DNA of 8,543 bases from an uncultured bacterium (GTDB lineage Bacteria; Gemmatimonadota; Gemmatimonadetes; Longimicrobiales; RSA9), in the NCBI GenBank assembly GCA_937889645.1, contig CALBZE010000027.1:1-8543 (forward strand), read 5' to 3'. The notes beneath the pieces are model-generated. The model made no database searches. It had not been told where the DNA came from and saw nothing but the letters and a program-made list of their open reading frames with translations. Positions 7,217 through 8,543 of the stretch are shown one piece after another. The translations under genes and the position numbers were made by a program. The first letter of the stretch is position 1. Each line of letters starts with the position of its first letter.

Positions 7217-8263
7217 TCAGCCGCGATATGGCAACCACCCTTTATCTGCTAGGACCGTCCGCGCCAGGCAGATCTGCTCCGGTGTGAATTGCTGCTTACG
7301 CGGACCCCACGCATATGTACGTTCCACAACGTCACCTGCGGCACCGGCCTCGGTACGTGTCTCCACCCAGTGAACCGTTGAGAGCAGCTCAAGCCCGAAC
7401 GGAGTTTCGAAACCCTCGACGAGGTCAACTACTCGGTTGAACCGCACCCGCGTATCATCGTGGGCAGCGAGTGTAGCCTCAGCATCGATCGTTGCCCCAG
7501 GCACAAGCTCCAGAAGCTTTCCTGGTGCTTCACCACCATCGCCGAAGCCAGCGATGTAGTAGCCATCTACAGCCTTGAGTACGTGGCGAAGGTTCTCAGC
7601 ATACGGCCCATAGTGTCCCTTAACATAACGCAGCTTGAGAGGCTCACCCGCTTCCTGCATGAAGTACATGAGCTTGTGTACTTCGAGGAGTGAAATGAAC
7701 GGGTCCATCAAACCCGCCAAATATCGATCCATCAGACCAATGAGAGCTGCTCTTCCTGGTGTCATGCGAGGCGCAGACGCTTCTTGCGGGACAACGCCAG
7801 GCCCGGCTCTGTCAGCTGGCTCGAACACTACGATGTCAACATCCGTGAGTGGCGCCATTGCCCGCTCTATTCGCGGGCGCACCTCAGCCCAATCCAGGCC
7901 ACCAAGACCGGCACCGAGCGGCGGAATCGCGATTGATCGGATCCCACGGCTCCGGATTTCTTCTACAAGGGCCTGCAACCCTACTTCGATGTCCTCGATC
8001 CGCGACTTGCCGCGCCAGTGGCGCTTCGTCGGGAAGTTGATGATGTACCGCGGATTGGTGATCTGCCCGGTTTCATAGACGAACATACGGCCTGGTCTCA
8101 CCTCACCGCGCTTGCATGCAGCCGCGTATGCCTTGAAGTTGGCCGGAAAAGCCTTCTTGAATTGAAGGGCAATCCCACGCCCCATAACGCCGACGCAGTT
8201 GACTGTGTTGACCAGTGCCTCGGCGTCATCTCGCAAGATGTCACCGCGCTTGAACTTGATCAT
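7217..8263 (-). CDS. darG: DarG antitoxin: macrodomain DNA ADP-ribosylglycohydrolase with DarT-binding C-terminal domain
   Basis: This 348-residue protein is the antitoxin of DarTG. Its N-terminal macrodomain (about 1-150) removes ADP-ribose that DarT places on thymidine in single-stranded DNA; the C-terminal domain binds and blocks DarT. Visible are the macrodomain N-terminus (RGDILRDDAEALVNTVNCVG), VMGRGIALQFKKAFP, NFPTKRHWRGKS with K80 at the position of the catalytic lysine reported for Thermus DarG, and the loop PPLGAGLGG (114-122). The C-terminal half includes HKLMYFMQEAG and KGHYGPYAENLRHVL, reminiscent of Panacea/SocA-type antitoxin domains. Length agrees with known DarG proteins. The start follows the darT stop by 16 bp and has AGGGGA seven bases upstream. 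Base composition is lower in GC than the genes to the left, consistent with transfer. The reading frame is intact, although its toxin partner looks broken. Confidence 0.93.
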   Translation of the reverse strand: MIKFKRGDILRDDAEALVNTVNCVGVMGRGIALQFKKAFPANFKAYAAACKRGEVRPGRMFVYETGQITNPRYIINFPTKRHWRGKSRIEDIEVGLQALVEEIRSRGIRSIAIPPLGAGLGGLDWAEVRPRIERAMAPLTDVDIVVFEPADRAGPGVVPQEASAPRMTPGRAALIGLMDRYLAGLMDPFISLLEVHKLMYFMQEAGEPLKLRYVKGHYGPYAENLRHVLKAVDGYYIAGFGDGGEAPGKLLELVPGATIDAEATLAAHDDTRVRFNRVVDLVEGFETPFGLELLSTVHWVETRTEAGAAGDVVERTYAWGPRKQQFTPEQICLARTVLADKGWLPYRG

Positions 8264-8279
8264 ATCCGTATCCCCTGCG

Positions 8280-8519
8280 TCAATAATACCAACCTGGCAG
8301 AATCACGACGGGAGGCCGGTGCGATGCCGTCTCAAGCACCGCCTCAACTTGGGATCTAACAGACGCCGAATATACGCCGATCCGTACGACGAGGTCCCAC
8401 GGAAAACGCTCGTATACGAGGAACTCTGCTTGCTTAGCCTCTTTCACTTCGGGGTCACGAAAGTCTGTCGCCATAATGGCAGGCCAATTGTGACGTGACC
8501 CCGTTTTCTGTACCAGCCG
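8280..8519 (-). pseudogene. darT: DarT toxin remnant (C-terminal third), DNA ADP-ribosyltransferase
   Basis: The frame encodes the end of a DarT (DUF4433) protein: NWPAI, then DFRDPEVKEAKQAEFLV, RFPWDLVVRIGVYS, HRPPVVILPGWYY and a TGA. The KQAEFLV motif contains the glutamate that I recall as the catalytic one of the family. Full DarT proteins have about 200-220 residues; only about 68 resemble DarT here. Upstream of NWPAI (about 8489) the frame continues for ten residues that do not resemble DarT and then meets TAA at 8522-8520. The N-terminal NAD-binding half is therefore missing in this frame, and I see no DarT sequence in the other two frames up to 8543. An in-frame ATG at 8474 exists, but a 64-residue product could not bind NAD. 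The remnant keeps the darT-darG order and 16-bp spacing. A sequencing error or a frameshift farther upstream cannot be excluded, because the window ends 21 bp beyond the stop. Confidence 0.8.
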
Positions 8520-8543
8520 TTATGGGAGTACGGGATGGGAAGT
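8490..8543. other. Unidentified sequence truncating darT at the window edge
   Basis: DarT similarity ends at about 8489, and this stretch (plus-strand TGACGTGACCCCGTTTTCTG at 8491-8510 and onwards) has no recognised coding content in any frame. It may be the end of an inserted element or a deletion junction. No terminal inverted repeat or target duplication can be judged because only 54 bp are present. Confidence 0.4.

Noticed and set aside
8369..8374. TATATT on the minus strand as a darG promoter
   Set aside because: It lies within the darT coding remnant, has no -35 partner at the right distance and is explained by the codons of the conserved RIGVYS stretch.

Overview
The window is GC-rich DNA from a diderm bacterium: it encodes an OmpA/Pal-type lipoprotein and a secreted M16 protease with a signal peptide. 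The codon bias, together with degenerate heptamer arrays and GC hairpin clusters between genes, would fit Gemmatimonadota or a similar high-GC soil lineage. That placement is an impression and has not been tested.

Left part (1-2964, all minus strand): a SAH-recycling module. An ArsR-type regulator fused to a SAM/SAH-binding methyltransferase fold (SahR-like, 2026-2964) lies upstream of ahcY (84-1574, S-adenosylhomocysteine hydrolase). The two are separated by about 450 bp of non-coding repeat DNA. This contains two arrays of a degenerate heptamer (NCCYGAS) bracketing a run of about 11 tandem GC hairpins with a pitch of about 23 nt. A third heptamer array abuts the ahcY stop codon. SahR proteins are known to respond to SAH and control methyl-cycle genes, so the regulator and enzyme form a plausible feedback pair. 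A near-perfect 16-bp palindrome just upstream of the regulator start is a candidate autoregulatory operator.

Middle part (2965-7049, plus strand): a glycine-zipper OmpA-family lipoprotein (3256-3936) with its own terminator, a 347-bp spacer holding a 23-bp imperfect repeat, and one large periplasmic M16 metallopeptidase with two fused M16 halves (4284-7049), the first zinc-active and the second degenerate. A strong bidirectional terminator (7142-7180) separates this gene from the converging right-hand module.

Right part (7217-8543, minus strand): a DarTG toxin-antitoxin locus with visibly lower GC. The antitoxin DarG is intact (7217-8263). Of the toxin DarT, a DNA ADP-ribosyltransferase, only the C-terminal third is readable (8280 to about 8489). 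A stop codon and sequence that does not look like DarT lie directly upstream, so the toxin appears to be truncated and the antitoxin orphaned.

The strongest candidate for something undescribed is the hairpin array between sahR and ahcY. The most biologically telling event is the apparent decay of darT beside an intact darG.
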